DNA of 64,000 nt from Reticulitermes speratus (lineage: Eukaryota; Arthropoda; Insecta; Blattodea; Rhinotermitidae), in contig JAJKFL010000005.1 in the NCBI GenBank assembly GCA_021186555.1, forward strand, positions 56,284,635 through 56,348,634, given 5' to 3'. Under the pieces are notes generated by a model, which made no database searches, was not told the DNA's origin, and worked only from the letters and a program-made list of their open reading frames with translations. Shown piece after piece: positions 40,101 to 48,950 of the stretch. Every line of letters starts with the position of its first letter. Within the stretch, counting starts at the first letter, position 1. The position numbers and the translations under genes are program-made.

Positions 40101-41685
40101 CAATTTCAGGGAACATCCTTACATTGTACCAGGCTCTTAAACAACAGAACACACATATTGTGTGTAATTGCAATTAATGGAGTAATTTCTGTACCATCAT
40201 ATAGGAGTGAAGGTAGTTTTCAAGGTAGCACTGGTGGTTCTCAAATTCAGCCTGGGACGTCAACATGTACTGAAGAAGTGCCCCACAATGTGTGAAACAT
40301 TGGAGGTACTGCGACACCCTCCACAAGCTGTCATGGATGAAGAGTTTGTTGTGTATCAGGTAACAGCAAACACAAGACTCAAGTGTGTTTTCTTTATGTG
40401 GCATAAGCATATGTGCATCATGTTTGTGAATGTTTTGCCTTGTTTTTGGCTCCCTTTTATTGTTATGAAAAGGAAACATTTTTTGTGAAGTCATTCTCTT
40501 TTCCCTTTGAGTTCATTGTCTGTGTTGCAGTACCTTTCATTTAATGCCATGAGTCAGTATCTTCTGTGTAATGACGTGAGAAGCCTTCTGGGTTCTTTTA
40601 CAGGGACATTATTAGTCGTGTCACTTCACTTGGTCTGTTGTGTGTGACAGTAGGCAGTGCAGTGCTTGTTGCTTTTCCAATTTGCCATGAGTCGGCATCC
40701 CTGCATTTTAGTTCAATGTATTGTGGTTAATATTAGTTACTTACTCCCCACATTTCAAGAAGGGGCTGGTTGAGGCACTGCGCTACAAGCTGGAAGGTGG
40801 CGGGTTCGATTCCCGATGGTGTCATTGGAATTTTTTATTGACATAATCCTTTCGGTCGCACTGTGGCCCTGGGGTTGACTCAGCCTCTAACAGAAATTAA
40901 TACCAGGAATATTTCCTGGGGGGTAAAGGCAGCCGGTGCGTAGGGCTGTCAACCCTACCACCTTCATGTGCTGTTTGTCTAGAAATCTGGGAACCTCAAC
41001 CTCCTGGAACCCTAAGGGCCTGTCCAGGCCTGTAATGGGATTGCTGGGGCTTGAAGCTGACTACTCAACTCCATCTAGTGCTGTGTTTAAGAATTATTGG
41101 ATCTCTTCTCCCCCTGTATGCTTTCATGGTGGGCACAGGGACAGTTTTATCTTTATAAATCATATATTGTGAAGTTAAATGTAAGTTGCTAGAGCTGTTG
41201 CTTCTCCCTAAAATGTGCTGAATGTCTGAGGACATTATTTTCAGCAGCTGTGGGGATATCAAGCTAGTGAAGCGGTTTTAATTCCAACTTTTTTGAGCGT
41301 GGTTGAAGCCTCACATTAATCTTGCAGTGAAGGTAAAGCGATCCCTGTACAGGCCTGGACAGGCCCTTAAGGTTCCAGGAGGTTGAGGCTCCCAGATTCT
41401 AGATATTCGGCACATGAAGGTGGTAAGGTTGTCAGCCATACGCAACAGCTGCCTTTACCCCCCAGGAAATATTCCTGGTACTCATTTCTGTTAGAGGCTG
41501 AGTCGACCCCAGGGGCATAGTGCGAGTGAAATTAAAGAAGTAATCATCAAGTGAAGCTATTTTGGTTGTTTCCTTAGATGAATCGGCTTAACCTTACGGA
41601 AGAAGACTTTGAGTATGAGCATCAGAGGCAGGTTGCAAAACGACGGGCACAGGAGAAAAGCAAGCGTTCTGGTGGCAGACGGTAG
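24983..41685 (+). CDS. wkd/TBC1D10: TBC1D10/whacked-like Rab GTPase-activating protein
   Basis: TBC proteins switch Rab GTPases off; TBC1D10 members act on Rab27/Rab35-type Rabs in vesicle transport. Eight coding exons (24983-25119, 34359-34458, 35098-35312, 35882-36062, 38832-38906, 39708-39822, 40205-40359, 41578-41685) join in phase to 361 residues. The N-terminus has the PDR.GFLGG motif. [10 protein letters not shown] precedes the TBC domain (about 80-300). The arginine-finger motif IRKDLNR lies at 130-136. The glutamine-finger motif reads GFSQAQAP (Gln 173), where most relatives have Tyr-Cys before the Gln. [22 protein letters not shown] and VLRHPP are also present. The protein ends soon after the TBC domain in a basic tail, lacking the long C-terminus of vertebrate TBC1D10A. 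Intron 1 exceeds 9 kb. Introns are full of SINEs, foldbacks and LINE ends. Confidence 0.92.
25120..25994 (+). other. TBC gene intron 1, left part
   Basis: A 144-codon minus-strand frame here has no recognisable domain and contains a TATATATAGATATATATA tract. I regard it as chance. Confidence 0.4.
25995..26195 (-). mobile_element. RTE-like LINE, 3' end fragment
   Basis: On the plus strand GAGCAGAGCTTCTCTTGAGAAGCTA..., 'TCCTCAGCTAGTCAAAAAATTCCCCACGTTTTATGGAACT' is the inverse of the shared 3' end. Confidence 0.72.
26205..26475 (+). mobile_element. tRNA-derived SINE (family A)
   Basis: It includes a B-box-like GGGTTTTGAACCCCAG, TCTCCTCTCC, CCAGACTGGCCCTGGGGCCCACCCATCCTCC and the 3' CAATGCCTGCATTGGCA block. 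Confidence 0.75.
26694..26736 (-). ncRNA. Hammerhead-ribozyme-like motif, minus strand
   Basis: Minus strand: CTGATGA, extra T, stem II GGCCAC/GTGGCT (6 pairs with one G-T, loop ACA), GAAA, stem III AC/GT with loop AT, cleavage-site A at 26699. Stem I ACTAC/GCAGT has one mismatch. All catalytic core bases are intact. Confidence 0.55.
26925..27025 (+). mobile_element. tRNA-derived SINE (family A), 3' fragment
   Basis: CTATTTTCCTGTGGGTGAAGTGGCTGGGATATGAAGTTGACCACTCC and CCCTCGTGGCA match the second half of the family. Confidence 0.55.
27026..28184. other. TBC gene intron 1, no exon seen
   Basis: A short direct repeat (TGTGAAGCAAAATTGGATTTT twice, about 27238-27280) is present. Several overlapping open frames here have no domain, and none splices convincingly into the TBC model. 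Confidence 0.4.
28185..28480 (-). mobile_element. tRNA-derived SINE (family A)
   Basis: The minus strand carries a B-box-like GGGTTCGAACCTCC near 28425, then CCATCCAGATC, a long G run, and the CTCTCTGCCTTCATGGCATG 3' block. The C10+ run at 28318-28330 lies inside it. Confidence 0.7.
28481..31324. other. TBC gene intron 1, middle
   Basis: Mostly AT-rich. A 139-codon minus-strand frame (29665-30084) and smaller frames lack recognisable domains. I see no exon with matching phase. Confidence 0.4.
31325..31510 (-). mobile_element. RTE-like LINE, 3' end fragment
   Basis: Plus-strand AGCAGAGTCCTTCTTGAGACT, CCCAACATTTTATGG and ATTATCCTCCCATCTATGCC are the inverse of the LINE end and of the NIKM/RWEDN coding part. 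Confidence 0.72.
31511..32889. other. TBC gene intron 1, right part
   Basis: It contains a pyrimidine-rich frame (32527-32721) of low complexity. No exon recognised. Confidence 0.4.
32890..33100 (+). mobile_element. tRNA-derived SINE (family A), head missing
   Basis: GAGATTTTTCTCTTTTCCAAAATGTCCAGACTGGCTCTAGAGCCCACCCAG through GTATGCCTTCAATG to AGCCTTACCTCTAAC. Confidence 0.75.
33400..33566. repeat. Foldback repeat with hammerhead-like remnants
   Basis: The arms pair from AGTCTGCCTAACGCAGCTTT... to ...AACACAGCTGTGTTAGACTGACT, imperfect over about 60-75 bases. Read on the minus strand each arm has GACCGAAACATGTAGC or GACTGAAACTTGAAGC, like the distal half of a hammerhead core. Confidence 0.55.
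33760..33975. repeat. Foldback element (family F), full
   Basis: It runs from AAGGTTCTCACAGTGGTGTTGCTGAAGATTCACATCTTCTGAGATGTGACGCCGTG through CTGAAGATGAAGGC to CAACACAGCATCACAAACCAGAAGAC. Left and right arms are inverse copies. Confidence 0.72.
34250..34320. mobile_element. 71-bp palindromic TA-flanked mini-element
   Basis: Ends CAGGGC/GCCCTG are flanked by TA. The inner 25-bp arms (AAAGAATGGTGCGGTTTTAA...) are perfect with a 2-base loop. It ends about 40 bases before TBC exon 2. Confidence 0.75.
34359..34458 (+). CDS. wkd/TBC1D10: TBC1D10 exon 2
   Basis: TTTGTTGTTCAG|G restores the frame from exon 1. It encodes [19 protein letters not shown] and ends KNYKK at GTGAGC. A 71-bp palindromic element ends only about 40 bases upstream of the acceptor. 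Confidence 0.88.
34875..35075. repeat. Foldback element (family F), diverged
   Basis: TCTGACGTTTTGAAGGAACCTACTGCTTCCATCTTCAGGGTG, with AACAACTGCCATAAAAACCTCAGAAC at the other end. It lies between TBC exons 2 and 3. Confidence 0.5.
35098..35312 (+). CDS. wkd/TBC1D10: TBC1D10 exon 3: start of TBC domain, Arg finger
   Basis: It encodes [18 protein letters not shown], the entry of the TBC domain, and [19 protein letters not shown] with the catalytic Arg of IxxDxxR. Splice sites are GTACAG|GTT and CATGG|GTGAGA. Confidence 0.93.
35882..36062 (+). CDS. wkd/TBC1D10: TBC1D10 exon 4: Gln finger
   Basis: A long T tract and ACAG acceptor open it. It encodes [18 protein letters not shown], the catalytic Gln in SQAQAP, and [19 protein letters not shown]. 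It ends TPEM|GTAAGT. Confidence 0.93.
36205..36395. repeat. Foldback element (family F), full
   Basis: GGAATGTGACATTGTTGGGTGAGTGGTTCCTGACA is mirrored by ACATCAGAAATCGCTCACCCGGTTATGCAGCGTCACATTC around a TCCTCAAAGG centre. Confidence 0.72.
36578..36622 (+). ncRNA. Hammerhead-like motif, decayed
   Basis: CTGAAGA and stem II GGCCC/GGGCC (loop TTCA) are clear. The second strand reads GAAC, and stem I is weak. Confidence 0.35.
36655..37640 (+). pseudogene. LINE 3' terminal fragment with minisatellite tail
   Basis: [20 protein letters not shown] and [20 protein letters not shown] are the C-terminal motif of a Jockey-superclade polymerase. Downstream come (AAGTG)n runs (36818-36903) and a minisatellite. 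The sequence ACCGGGTGAAAACCCAATTGCAGTAAATAATAATAA closes the element. It lies in the intron between TBC exons 4 and 5. Confidence 0.72.
37205..37440. repeat. Minisatellite, about 19-bp unit, about 12 copies
   Basis: The unit is 'TTTTGTAAGGTGTGGATGC' with G/A and C/T variants (GGAGTGGATGC, GGTGTGGATGT). Higher-order alternation of the variants is visible. Confidence 0.9.
38275..38770. repeat. 490-bp foldback element
   Basis: Left arm TCTTCCAGGATATTACGCGTTGTCATGTGGTAATTGTTTACCGACGTTCCAGGACAACGTATC pairs with an inverse copy at 38670-38755. The terminus resembles family F (CCCAGAAGAACC...ATCTCA), but the 280-base core is different and non-coding. It ends about 60 bases before TBC exon 5. Confidence 0.7.
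38832..38906 (+). CDS. wkd/TBC1D10: TBC1D10 exon 5
   Basis: A 25-codon exon between AACAG|GAA and CATTTA|GTAAGT. It encodes [20 protein letters not shown], homologous to the 'i.ldG.iLf.LL..v.P' helix. It is too short to stand out as an open frame by itself. Confidence 0.88.
39105..39300. repeat. Foldback element (family F)
   Basis: AGTTCTTCTGGGGTGTGATACTTG and CAACGTGGTGTCACAACTTGGGGGATC are the arms. GTGAAGGCAGTGTGATGTTTCAAAACATCAGGAACTG is the core. Confidence 0.68.
39708..39822 (+). CDS. wkd/TBC1D10: TBC1D10 exon 6
   Basis: It encodes [20 protein letters not shown] and [11 protein letters not shown], among the most conserved TBC stretches. The acceptor is CTTTGTAG|AAG and the donor GAAG|GTTAGT. 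Confidence 0.92.
39935..40045. repeat. Foldback element (family F), internally deleted
   Basis: GTGTAGCGTCATGTCGTTGGGCGA is followed by GACGTTTTGCAGGACTGTAGTGCCTTCAGAATGTTGGGAAC and ACAGAAGACTTGG. Confidence 0.6.
40205..40359 (+). CDS. wkd/TBC1D10: TBC1D10 exon 7
   Basis: It encodes [17 protein letters not shown] and [15 protein letters not shown], the end of the TBC fold. Splice sites are CATATAG|GA and TATCAG|GTAACA. Confidence 0.92.
40757..41034 (+). mobile_element. tRNA-derived SINE (family B)
   Basis: The head GGGGCTGGTTGAGGCACTGCGCTACAAGCTGGAAGGTGGCGGGTTCGATTCCCG has A- and B-box-like parts. The body ends CCTGGAACCCTAAGGGCCTGTCCAGGCCTGTA. Confidence 0.72.
41035..41165 (+). mobile_element. 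SINE family A 3' half joined to family B
   Basis: GGGATTGCTGGGGCTTGAAGCTGACTACTCAACTCCATCTAGTGCTG through GTATGCTTTCATGGTGGGCACAGGGACAG is the family A tail. It follows family B without a gap, so it is a chimera or a nested insertion. Confidence 0.6.
41340..41535 (-). mobile_element. tRNA-derived SINE (family B), inverted partner
   Basis: This is the inverse of the family B body (ACAGGCCTGGACAGGCCCTTAAGGTTCCAGGAGGTTGAGG to GAGGCTGAGTCGACCCCAGGGGC). It lies about 40 bases before the last TBC exon. Confidence 0.72.
41578..41685 (+). CDS. wkd/TBC1D10: TBC1D10 exon 8: basic tail and stop
   Basis: After TTTCCTTAG it encodes [18 protein letters not shown] and a Lys/Arg-rich tail ending SGGRR. The stop TAG sits in a CAG-repeat-like stretch, so a longer isoform by alternative splicing is possible. 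Confidence 0.82.
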   Translation: MNRLNLTEEDFEYEHQRQVAKRRAQEKSKRSGGRR

Positions 41686-42885
41686 CAGCAGCAGACGGCA
41701 CTTCAGTTGAAGGCAATCCATCAGAAATCTTGTGATCCAGTTATTTTGCAATGTTGATCTTGGTGCCTCCTCACTTGGTGATAGTATCCTGTTTCTGATC
41801 ACCATCCATAAAGTGGCATGCACAAATATGCGTAACGTAGGAAACGTTCAAATGACGACTTCTGAAAGCAGTGTGTTTTATAGTCTGATTTTAGTGTGGT
41901 TAAATAGAGTAAGTTTTGTTGTTGTTTCAATTAGTGAATGAAGAAACTCGGGTACAAATAATACTTTCTTCAGCGATTTTACCACTTCTGTGCCTTTGGG
42001 AACTACATTCCATGTCTTTTCTGCTTTGAACCAATTATCACATTGGTAATTTAGAATACCTTAATATTCAGTTTTCAAAAACTTATTTTTGTATGTACTG
42101 CAAGTTGTACTTCAAATTGAAGGTGTCTGTAATTTGAGTTGCTGTGTGTGTGTGTGTGTGTGTGATGTGAGTGAGGGAGGGTTTTGTCTGTTGGAAACAA
42201 AAATGGTATTGTCAGAAATAAACTGTCACACTCTGCCTACTTTGCTTGTGCACCCCATTAAACACCATAATTTCATGGTGGTTATTGTTGTTAGACAAAC
42301 ATTTCACACGTTTGCACCCAAGAATCATTTTGCACACATATGTAACAGTCCGCCATGGTAGCATCACATTATTAGACATTTTGTTTTCATTGATGACAAG
42401 CTCTCCCATTCTATTTTACTGAAATTTTGTACTCAGATTAGCTTAATTATTTGTCTCTGTTCTTGTTAGCATATGTTTTTGATGAGTCTAATTATTGACT
42501 AGGAAGCAAAATGAAGGTGTGTGGTTGCACATTGCCCTTGCACATGTTGCATGCAGTGGAACCTTACACAGTGTACAAATAAACTGAACTTGTGCATTGT
42601 TACAGTTCACTCTGCTTGTCTACACAACATTACTGGCCACCAGGTGTTGCATTCCTTACAGTTACAGCAATCTGCTTGTTCTGTTGCATTTTGATACAAT
42701 TACGGTATGTCCGTAGACCACTATAAGAAGTGACAGCAGAAGTGTATCTTATTATGCTTGTAATGTATATCATGTAGAGAGAGAGAGCGGGCATGGTCCT
42801 TTACCTAACATTGTTTACAGTTAGAATTCAAAGTCTTGTGTACAATCGTATGCTTTAGTGTAATTATTTAAATAGTTTTAAAGAT
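41686..42885 (+). other. Probable 3' untranslated region of the TBC gene
   Basis: No coding signal is seen. There is a (GT)n run near 42143-42165, and AATAAA-type signals near 42218 and 42580 could end the transcript. Confidence 0.4.
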
Positions 42886-42985
42886 TCATGTCTTCTGGGA
42901 TCTAACACTGTGTCACTGGATGAGGAGTTTGTGACATTTGGAAGGATCATGGCGCCTCTACTTTTACACTCACGCAGTCAAAGAA
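42885..42985. repeat. Foldback element (family F), one half
   Basis: TCTTCTGGGATCTAACACTGTGTCACTGGATGAGGAG and GGAAGGATCATGGCGCCT. Confidence 0.6.
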
Positions 42986-43254
42986 GGGTTATTTTAGATC
43001 TTACACAGTAGGAGGTTTTAGTGTAGACATTGTGAAGATCTTCACTGTGGAAATTGCAACTAGCACCAGAAGTAACCACAATATTTTGTACAAGATTCTG
43101 TTTTACTTGTAATTGTAAATAGTTTAAATCAAGAGGGCAAATATTGTAACCAATACAGTCTGTGGACTTCCACCGTATGTCAGCGTTTCCCCCCCAAAAT
43201 CCTGTACGCTTAGGTATAGTTGGGACAATAGTACAAAACAGATTTTAAAGAAAT

Positions 43255-43400
43255 ATGATGGCAGGACTTGGACTGGATTAATCTGGCTAATGATGCGGGT
43301 AAGTGGTGGGGTCTGTGAGCACACGAATCTTGACTAGCTGAGGAGCTGTTATCTTCCCAAGAACAGTTCTGCTCCTTGGAATCAGTTGGTCAGTTTGTTG
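43255..43400 (+). mobile_element. RTE-like LINE, 3' end fragment
   Basis: GGACTTGGACTGGATTAATCTGGC, TTGACTAGCTGAGGAGCTG and CTTCCCAAGAACAGTTCTGCTCC follow the shared 3' end. Confidence 0.65.
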
Positions 43401-44974
43401 GTTTGTTAGCAGGACATACTTCCATCTTCACTTTATGGTGTTGTCTGATGATTGTACACAACATAACCATTCATACCGAAACAAAAGAGAGCTCCTGTCA
43501 GTACAGAACAAGCAGATTGCTCTAATTGAAAACCGTCCAGTTTCAGTGTAATAATATTTGTGTGGACACAGCCTTGTATTGACTGTCTTTGGTACAGTTA
43601 AGAGGGCTGTGCCAACGGAAATAATATTTTCCGTTGAGCATATAACAAGACTGTATGTCATACAAATGTATGTCCACTTTCTTCATACAGTACAGTGAAA
43701 CAACAACAGAATGTTTATATAAGGTTTGTAGTATTTCCAATAGATGGATTGTGTGTGTGTGCGTGTGCGCGCGCGTGTATACACGTACTGTGTATATAAT
43801 GTCAGCAAATAAAACTGGGTACAGCTGAAAGTGTTATTTAAAGGCTACAGCGTTGCGTATCTGCAAATTTGTGAGTCTTGACACCCACAGCAGTGCCTTA
43901 TCGCCTGTATCACATAGTCACAGAACAGCTGATCCATTTACTTTTGTCTAGTATATATTACTTTGGCCATTGGGTTGCAGAATGTCCTGACCTCACCTTG
44001 GACCTTAGCCTGTTGTCCAAACATTAACATGCTGTACAAAACAAAAACTGCAGAAGGGTTACTAGGGTTTTACATACAGGCTATCTTTTATGTGTGGCTG
44101 AAGGTACAGTGTGATTCTTTTTTTTAATAATGTATTTGAAGTGATACCTCTTGCTGTAGAGAAGTGATTACAAGTATTCTGTTCTGTGTGGTTCCATGAA
44201 TGTTCGGTGATGTCCCAGCCACCCTAAATTCCAGCTTATTTCATTTGAAATTGGAGCCCATATTAGTGGTTTTGATCTAAGTGCTCAGCACTGCATCCTC
44301 TTATGTTAAACTGATAAGACTGGAAGATTCTGCCGTCCATAATTGTTGGGTTGATAGAGGTGTTCTTCATTCCTGTGGATGATTTTGTGCAGCATGTGAC
44401 CAACATTGCATGTATCGATCATGTACCATACCACATGTGAATAATGTAAGGTGATTATTTTTTCTGACAACTGTAGGTTGCCACTTCTGTCAGCTCATTT
44501 ATCGAATTAACGTAACCCACTCAGCCAACTGCCAGTACGTATGGCAGTAGGTGACAAACAGTGTTTGTTAGATAAAATGGTAGTAGGAGTAGTAGTAGTA
44601 GTATTTAATGCTCACACAGTTGGGGGAATTCCGTTCACGTTCTAGCATCCCAGTATAATTTTACACGTGGTTGAGTATTCCCAGAGTTTAAAGTTGTAAA
44701 ATGTGGAAGATGATCCTGATTGGTTATGGAGTTACCTTCTCGGCACAAGACGCGCACTGGGGACAGATAAATTGACAGTCTGTATAAGTGAGCCGCTAGA
44801 CAGTCATGGCCAGTGATTAGTCAAAAGGTTGCCACTGCATCTCCTCTCGGAAAATCTGGGATTATATTTCTGTTGTGAACCATTTTGCTCCAGGTTTTGT
44901 GCTGGCTTTCAGTGACATCATATCTTGAAAGTTCAGATTGGATAATTGTTTTTATTCTTAGTTTGACAGAGTGA
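43401..44974. other. Intergenic, no gene seen
   Basis: Simple GT/GC repeats (43748-43782) and a (TAG)n tract (44578-44612) are the only clear features. Confidence 0.45.
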
Positions 44975-45830
44975 AATAATAGTTTTCATGCAGGTGTTTG
45001 GCTGATTGTTGTACCTTTCTTTGCAACATAATCTGCAATTTCATTAGTTACAGCCCCACAGGTGGATGGGACCCACTGGACTTTCATGTCTTTCTGGAGG
45101 CCTTTCAACTGTTTAATAGATAAATTAATTTTTGTAACCCTCTTGCTGGGTGTATTAACCTTTGCTAGTGACTGTTGCTGCAGTTGAATCACTGAATATA
45201 ACAGTCGTCTTGAAGGACCCAGTTCTACTAAAAGTTGTGTTAATGCAATGTTCACTGCTTCCAACTCTCCATCAGAGTGAGGGGTGTGTTGTCCAAGTGG
45301 CATAAAGAAGCTAAACAATTTGCAATGAATTCCTGCTCCCACATTTCCATTCTTGTCTGTGAGAGAACCATCTGTATAGATGTGAAGTCAGTCTTATTCA
45401 GGGTGTAATGCATGGATACTTTCCAGTGCTGCTAATTTCATTACTGTCTAATCAGTATATTTTTTCTTCTTGAAGAAGGTCAATTTTGTAATCTGCTTCT
45501 GTCCAGTCTCAAGAGCAAGGCGGTAATAGGAGTTTTTCGTGTTCTGCTTGCAGGGTGTCGTTTTGTCGTAGTGGTGTCAGATAAAATAAAAAACTGACAA
45601 TTTTTTTAGTAACCGGTGTTTGTGACATAAATGGTACTGTGACAAGAATGAAAGGACAGAATGTTCTGTGAGCTGTGATATTACCTGTCGGTATAACTGG
45701 AAAGCATACATATTTTAAGGTTCCATTATTTATCCATCCTAACATTGTTTCTAAGAGACGAAGCATTACGTATCAAAGACTTGGCTTCTTTAACCTGCTG
45801 AATAACCAGTGTGTCGTGTGGACCAAAGTG
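44975..45830 (-). pseudogene. Retroelement RNase H relic
   Basis: The minus strand gives TPHSDGELEAVNIALTQLL and VQWVPSTCGAVTNEIADYVA, then KKGTTISQTP. These match the E-and-D part and the C-terminal 'H.G...NE.AD.lAK' motif of retroelement RNase H; the catalytic-site His of VPSHCG reads Thr here. The coding part upstream is shredded by stops and shifts. Confidence 0.75.
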
Positions 45831-46149
45831 CAAATAAACAAATATATTCACTTGCAGGTTAAAATAGGCAGCTAAATTATCAATGTACCTTTGCCACATT
45901 GAGGGCTGTTGGCTGGATTGGCAACATGCTCAGTCATGTATGCCTGTGCGATAGAGACGTCTGAACACAATGAATAAGCAAGATACTAATGGCATACATC
46001 AGAACTGTTGGAATTCAAGCAGTAGTTTGTGAATGATGCAGCTAATTTGGTTTAATTTGGTTGGCCTGCATCATCTCTGTGACCAGAATTATGCTTAATT
46101 ATATGCAATGAAACCATTGAATGTAGCAAGTTGCTCAAGTTACAAAAGT

Positions 46150-46385
46150 TCAGGTTCTCAAAACAATGTTGCTGAACATTCCATTCCTCTAAGATGTGAT
46201 GCTGTGGTGTTGGGTGAGTGGTTTGTTTGGTTTCAATTATTCTAGTGCTTCTTCAGGGTCAAGCTTTCTTGTCCTTCCAGTTGAAGTGCTTGACGCTGAA
46301 GATGAAGGCGTTGCAGAACGTTGGGAGCTACACTGAATGACAGTATCACATCCCAGAAGAATTATATTCAAGTTGTATAAGTTTA
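46150..46385. repeat. Foldback element (family F), full
   Basis: GGTTCTCAAAACAATGTTGCTGA to ACAGTATCACATCCCAGAAGAATT. The core is CGCTGAAGATGAAGGCGTTGCAGAACGTTGGGAGC. Confidence 0.72.
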
Positions 46386-47725
46386 CAGCATTTACGTAAA
46401 GAGAGATGGAGAGGTGGAGTGCATGTGCACGTGTTTGTAAGACTCCAGCAAGACGTAAATGTTAAAACACAACTCCAGACTGCCTTATTTCAGTTTTTGC
46501 CCAACTTCCGACTGTCTCGTGTCGGTTATGGTTGTTTTTGATACTAGCATATGCTGCTGTTCATGCCAAGTCTACACCTTTACATAACCATTCCATCATA
46601 TTAGGTTTGACCCTGTGTTGAGAGCAGTATAATTTGTTTGTGGGAAATACTGATATTCATATTTTGAAGGATTTTCTAACATTTGTGATTAGAGGTTTCT
46701 ATTACAAATCATCATGGTGGTGATGTTTGGCCATATTTTTTTTAGGAAGAGAAGTACAAAATTGATAACTTATCTGAAATGTATGAGTATAAAAATGTAG
46801 CTTTTGTTTATTTCATTAATTTCTGCCAAAATGAAGTGTACAATGTGGTCCTACCCTATGATCAAATATTTTTCCATGTTTGTTTGTTTACAAACCTTGC
46901 AGAGCACCAGAGTTTACCTAAGTAAAATTGTCTGGTAGAGTCTGATTGCAGTCTTATGGCACTCTGCAAAAAACTGATTTTATTTGCTGTACTTGGCCTC
47001 ATACTATACTATGGCAGTATCTAAGATAGGAAACCATACAGTTACCCTACTCAAGGACAGAAATAGCATACAGTGTATGGAAGTGCATGTTAGAAGGCAC
47101 AAAATGGAATAAAAATGATGTACTAATTTAAGAACACACTCGTGTTTTTGGAATGAGTTGCTCCCTCCATCTGCCCATGTTGTGACCCCACTCTATTCTC
47201 TGGGCTGTTAGCAAGCTGCACGCTTACTCTGGTGCCAGGAGACTGCAATCTGCCTCTTCTGTTTATTATTGAATTCACATATCCATGTTCAGTAATGTGG
47301 TTTAATAACAGGATATCTTGGCATGCATATTTGATTCATTTCCAGCTTCATGGTATGGAGGTGTTAAACAGAACTCTCCACTTTGGTATCTGGGTTGTAT
47401 TTTAGCCTTTATATATATATATGTCCTTGTCAATGTGTCCTACAGATAGCTTCCAAGGTTTATATCCCTCAAGTTTTCAGGTTGTCATGTCTGCCATACT
47501 TCCTTATAGTCGCACATTTTAAATAATGAGGTTTGCTATATATATGTGATTTTGTTTTACCTGTAGAGGCAGAAAGCCTGGAGCATATTTTGTACAATTG
47601 ATGTTTAACATTCATATGACAGGAACAAGTAACTGTCAACAGAATTTTCATTGCAAGTGTTAATTTTTTAAGCATGCTATTAAATAACTTCGTTGGTTAC
47701 TGAAGTTATGTAGTGTTTGTGTTGA
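46386..47725. other. Intergenic, no gene seen
   Basis: AT-rich sequence without a recognisable coding segment or repeat. Confidence 0.45.
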
Positions 47726-47729
47726 ATAA

Positions 47730-47935
47730 GTGAGTGAATGTATGAATGAATGTGGAACATTTGTGGAATGATACTGACTGCAGAAAGCTGAAGTACTTGG
47801 AGAAAAACATGTCCCAGTTTGATATTGTCTACCACAAATTCCACATGGATGGGCCTGGGATTGAACCAGGGTTTCCATGTTGAGAGACCGATTACTAACG
47901 GCCTGTGCCTTGGCACAGCCCATTTGCATGACATG
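47730..47935 (-). repeat. Dispersed repeat R3
   Basis: This is the inverse of the 12.46-kb copy: TTGAACCAGGGTTTCCATGTTGAGAGACCG...GCCTGTGCCTTGGCACAGCC, with GGAACATTTGTGGAATGATACTGACTGCAG...AAGTACTTGGAGAAAAACATGTCC. Confidence 0.5.
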
Positions 47936-48689
47936 TGCATAGGTTATATACCACGTGCTTCAAACCTTCCTGCATGGGGGCACTAATAGAGATTTTGTTC
48001 TGTCAACTGTCATTTGGACTGTCACCTAGAATAGGTCCCATGTCTTCCTAGTCATAGTATTTCATGTTGGCAGCATAACAGTGCTGGTGTCAGGTGTGCA
48101 CAGTCGTTTCTTGTCAAGCCTACCCTGCAAACGTGTGTTAGTTTGCACTCTGTGAAGGAAAACTTCTGATCAGGCATTTCTTTGAAACTTCTAAGTGTTG
48201 TTATTTTAATAAAGGGAACTCCCTTTGAGTAGTTTATTTACATAGTTTCTACTTCATATTTATCAGTAAATTCTAAATATTTATATAATATATATTTTAT
48301 AGTTTCTATACACGTATATCACTTCTCAATTGTTCAACACTGTGCCAATGTTTACTGTGTGTTATTAATGTTTGTTAAGAAGGTTGCTGTACAGTTTTGA
48401 GGACTATCTCCTATTATTTCCATTTCTTTAAGCATTTGTTTGTTGTGTGTTGTACTGATCTTGTTAATAGCTGTATAACATTGTCTTTTTATTATTCCAG
48501 CTTTGTAAGTAGTAGTTATGATTATAGTTAGAAATCAGTAATCAGTCATTGTTCTAAAGTCCAAGAACCCAGTTTTCTGCAAGACCAGCTATCCTGATTG
48601 AGGATGTTTATGTCCTTTCTCAGTCCCTCAGGACAGATACTGGGTTATATTATCTTTCAAAGAAGGCACAACTACTTCCAACATTTCTT

Positions 48690-48950
48690 GTCTTGTGAGA
48701 TCTGAGGTTCCCACATCAGTGTTCCAGAGGATTCAGGTCTTCTGGGATGTGACATTGGGTGTATGGTTCACAATCATGGTGCCTTCATCTTCGTTGTCAG
48801 GCAGGTGAAGTTCCTGGACTGCCTCACGTTTTAAGATGAAGGCACCATTATCGTTCAAAACAATAAGAACCACTCACCCAGTGGTGCTGTTGTCACAGTC
48901 CAGAAAATGTGAATCCTCAGCAACACTGCTGTGAGAACCTCAAGCCTTGC
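48690..48950. repeat. Foldback element (family F), full
   Basis: GAGGTTCCCACATCAGTGTTCCAGAGGATTCAGGTCTTCTGGGATGTGACATTGGGTG is mirrored by CACTCACCCAGTGGTGCTGTTGTCACAGTCCAGAAAATGTGAATCCTCAGCAACACTGCTGTGAGAACCTCAA. Confidence 0.78.

Noticed and set aside
40757-40815. tRNA gene on the plus strand
   Set aside because: It has A- and B-box-like parts but does not fold into a complete cloverleaf, and it continues into SINE family B.
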